A stretch of 23,557 nucleotides of DNA, from positions 1 to 23,557 of the forward strand of contig JAHHSO010000029.1 of NCBI GenBank assembly GCA_020025205.1, written 5' to 3'. Position 1 is the stretch's first letter; the number at the start of each line of letters is the position of its first letter. Source of the DNA: Christensenellaceae bacterium. GTDB taxonomy: Bacteria; Bacillota; Clostridia; Christensenellales; Aristaeellaceae. The position numbers and the translations under genes are program-made. The notes beneath the pieces were generated by a model. The model made no database searches. It worked only from the letters and a program-made list of their open reading frames with translations, and was not told the DNA's origin. Below are positions 22,080-23,557 of the stretch, in pieces.

Positions 22080-23294
22080 ATGGCGAAGCAAAAGTTTGAG
22101 CGCAACAAGCCGCACGTCAACATTGGTACGATTGGCCACGTTGACCACGGCAAGACGACCCTGACTGCTGCCATCACGATGGTGCTGTCCACCATGGGCG
22201 ATGCGGCGGCTATGCGTTATGACGAGATTGACAAGGCTCCGGAAGAGAAGGCACGTGGAATCACGATTAACACCTCTCACGTTGAGTACGAGACCGAACA
22301 TCGTCACTATGCTCACGTTGACTGCCCGGGCCACGCCGACTATGTCAAGAACATGATCACCGGTGCTGCCCAGATGGACGGTGCTATTCTGGTTGTGTCT
22401 GCGCCGGACGGCCCGATGCCCCAGACCCGTGAGCACATCCTGCTTGCCCGTCAGGTCGGCGTTCACTACATCGTAGTCTTCATGAACAAGACCGATATGA
22501 TGGACGACGAAGAGCTGCTGGAGCTGGTTGAGATGGAAATCCGCGAGCTGCTCAGCTCCTATCAGTTCCCGGGCGATGACATTCCGGTTATCCGTGGTTC
22601 CGCGCTGAAGGCTCTGGAGTATGTCCAGAACGGCGGCGAGGACCCGAAGAATGCGCCGGAGTGCCAGTGCATCTTCGAGCTGATGGACGCTGTGGACAGC
22701 TACATTCCGTCCCCGGAGCGCGACACCGACAAGCCGTTCCTGATGCCTGTTGAGGACGTGTTCTCCATCACCGGCCGCGGCACTGTTGCTACCGGACGTG
22801 TTGAGCGCGGCCAGGTTCGCGTGTCTGACACCGTGGAAATCGTTGGCCTGCAGGACAAGGCTCGCAGCACCGTTGTTACGGGCGTCGAGATGTTCCGCAA
22901 GCTGCTGGACTTCGCTGAGGCCGGCGACAACATCGGCGTGCTTCTGCGCGGCATTCAGCGCAACGAGATCGAGCGCGGCCAGGTTCTGGCTAAGCCGGGC
23001 ACGATTCATCCGCACACCCACTACATGGGCCAGGTTTACGTCCTGACGAAGGAAGAGGGCGGCCGTCATACCCCGTTCTTCAACGGCTATCGTCCGCAGT
23101 TCTACTTCCGTACGACCGACGTTACCGGCAACATCAAGCTGCCGGAGGGCGTTGAGATGGTCATGCCGGGCGACAACGTGGACATGGAGTGCACGCTGAT
23201 CACCCCGATCGCCATGGACGAGAAGCTGCGTTTCGCTATCCGCGAGGGCGGCCGTACCGTCGGTTCCGGCGTTGTCACCAAGATCCTTGAGTGA
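22080..23294 (+). CDS. tuf: Elongation factor Tu
   Basis: 404 aa. EF-Tu carries aminoacyl-tRNA to the ribosomal A site with GTP. G domain motifs: GHVDHGKT at 19-26, RGITIN at 59-64 (switch I), DCPGH at 81-85 with catalytic His85, NKTD at 136-139 (most EF-Tu have NKCD), and SALKALE at about 173-180. About eight residues more than the usual 393-396 appear as an insertion around EYVQNGGEDPKNAPECQ at the end of the G domain. Domains 2 and 3 are complete to the terminal GSGVVTKILE. AGGAGGT at 22066-22072 lies seven bases before the ATG. Codon use is strongly biased, as expected for a highly expressed gene. It is probably cotranscribed with tRNA-Gly and stops at a terminator rather than running into rpmG-secE-nusG. 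Confidence 0.98.
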   Translation: MAKQKFERNKPHVNIGTIGHVDHGKTTLTAAITMVLSTMGDAAAMRYDEIDKAPEEKARGITINTSHVEYETEHRHYAHVDCPGHADYVKNMITGAAQMDGAILVVSAPDGPMPQTREHILLARQVGVHYIVVFMNKTDMMDDEELLELVEMEIRELLSSYQFPGDDIPVIRGSALKALEYVQNGGEDPKNAPECQCIFELMDAVDSYIPSPERDTDKPFLMPVEDVFSITGRGTVATGRVERGQVRVSDTVEIVGLQDKARSTVVTGVEMFRKLLDFAEAGDNIGVLLRGIQRNEIERGQVLAKPGTIHPHTHYMGQVYVLTKEEGGRHTPFFNGYRPQFYFRTTDVTGNIKLPEGVEMVMPGDNVDMECTLITPIAMDEKLRFAIREGGRTVGSGVVTKILE

Positions 23295-23314
23295 TACACG
23301 GTTCTAAAGCCATG

Positions 23315-23349
23315 AAAGGGAATCCCGAGTTTTCGGGGTTCCCTTTTTT
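23315..23349 (+). terminator. Rho-independent terminator after tuf
   Basis: 14-bp stem: AAAGGGAATCCCGA (23315-23328) pairs with TCGGGGTTCCCTTT (23333-23346) with one T-G wobble around a GTTT loop. A T run follows to 23349. It lies 20 bases after the tuf stop. Confidence 0.93.
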
Positions 23350-23557
23350 GTGTTCAGACACGGGATTCTTGCGCATCAAAGGCAGGAATGAATGGCTGCT
23401 TGAAAGCAGGTGCCGGAGAATGAAATCTTCAGGGGGAGCAGATCCATGGTTTTCTTGATGGAACACCGCTTGAAAGAGAGAAAGAGACATGCTTCCCAAA
23501 ATGGACGAAGAATTCTGCTTTTGGCAGCGAAATTTTACCGAAATCATACGCCCCAAA
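23350..23557 (+). other. Right-edge region with two candidate gene starts, cut by the window end
   Basis: Two overlapping frames are open to the edge. ATG 23446 has the better ribosome site (GGGGGAG at 23432-23438) but encodes an unusually basic peptide. ATG 23489 has only a purine-rich upstream stretch but gives a more protein-like start (MLPKMDEEFCFWQRNFTEII). Neither is recognised as a family, and rpmG, the usual next gene in this neighbourhood, is not evident. Confidence 0.3.

Overview
The window looks like chromosome from an anaerobic, Gram-positive Bacillota of the class Clostridia, with moderately high GC in coding regions (by eye). The evidence is the gene block mrnC-thyX-rlmB-rae1(yacP)-sigH leading to tuf, the spore-cortex type amidase CwlD, the sporulation/transition sigma factor SigH, a type III glutamine synthetase, secA followed by prfB, strong extended Shine-Dalgarno sequences, and vegetative promoters of the TTGAAx-17-TATAAT type. 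I cannot name a genus. No insertion sequence, phage gene, CRISPR array or rRNA was seen.

Left part (1-5300) is accessory. It holds a Tat-exported FMN/FAD reductase of the fumarate-reductase flavoprotein superfamily with its own promoter and terminator, a secreted alpha/beta-hydrolase (PHB-depolymerase/feruloyl-esterase type) with a second, apparently dead hydrolase-like half, and a TetR-family regulator broken by two one-base deletions in homopolymer runs. Middle part (5300-10700): murA is the only minus-strand gene. It is divergent from glnN (GSIII), which is followed closely by a polytopic GT-C-like membrane protein.

Core part (10680-16715): secA is preceded by two good tandem promoters and followed by prfB. 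prfB carries the classical +1 programmed-frameshift cassette, but its in-frame stop is UAA instead of UGA. Then come a DUF1461/TIGR01906 membrane protein and tsaD, which overlap by ATGA and end at a strong terminator.

Between tsaD and cwlD (16716-17348) lies an AT-rich, non-coding stretch with a dense cluster of DnaA boxes (two perfect, at least four with one mismatch, within about 135 bp). It has the look of a replication origin or a DnaA-regulated or titrating locus, although no dnaA gene is present and genes on both sides run in the same direction. This is the most interesting item in the window.

Right part (17349-23557): cwlD; then an operon mrnC-thyX-rlmB-rae1-sigH from an extended -10 promoter to a terminator. 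The operon covers 23S rRNA maturation, dTMP synthesis, 23S rRNA 2'-O-methylation, ribosome-associated mRNA cleavage and the stationary-phase sigma factor. RlmB carries an unusual N-terminal array of about ten Arg/Tyr/Gly/Asp-rich repeats. Finally tRNA-Gly(CCC) and tuf follow a consensus promoter and end in a terminator, with only an uncertain gene start at the right edge.
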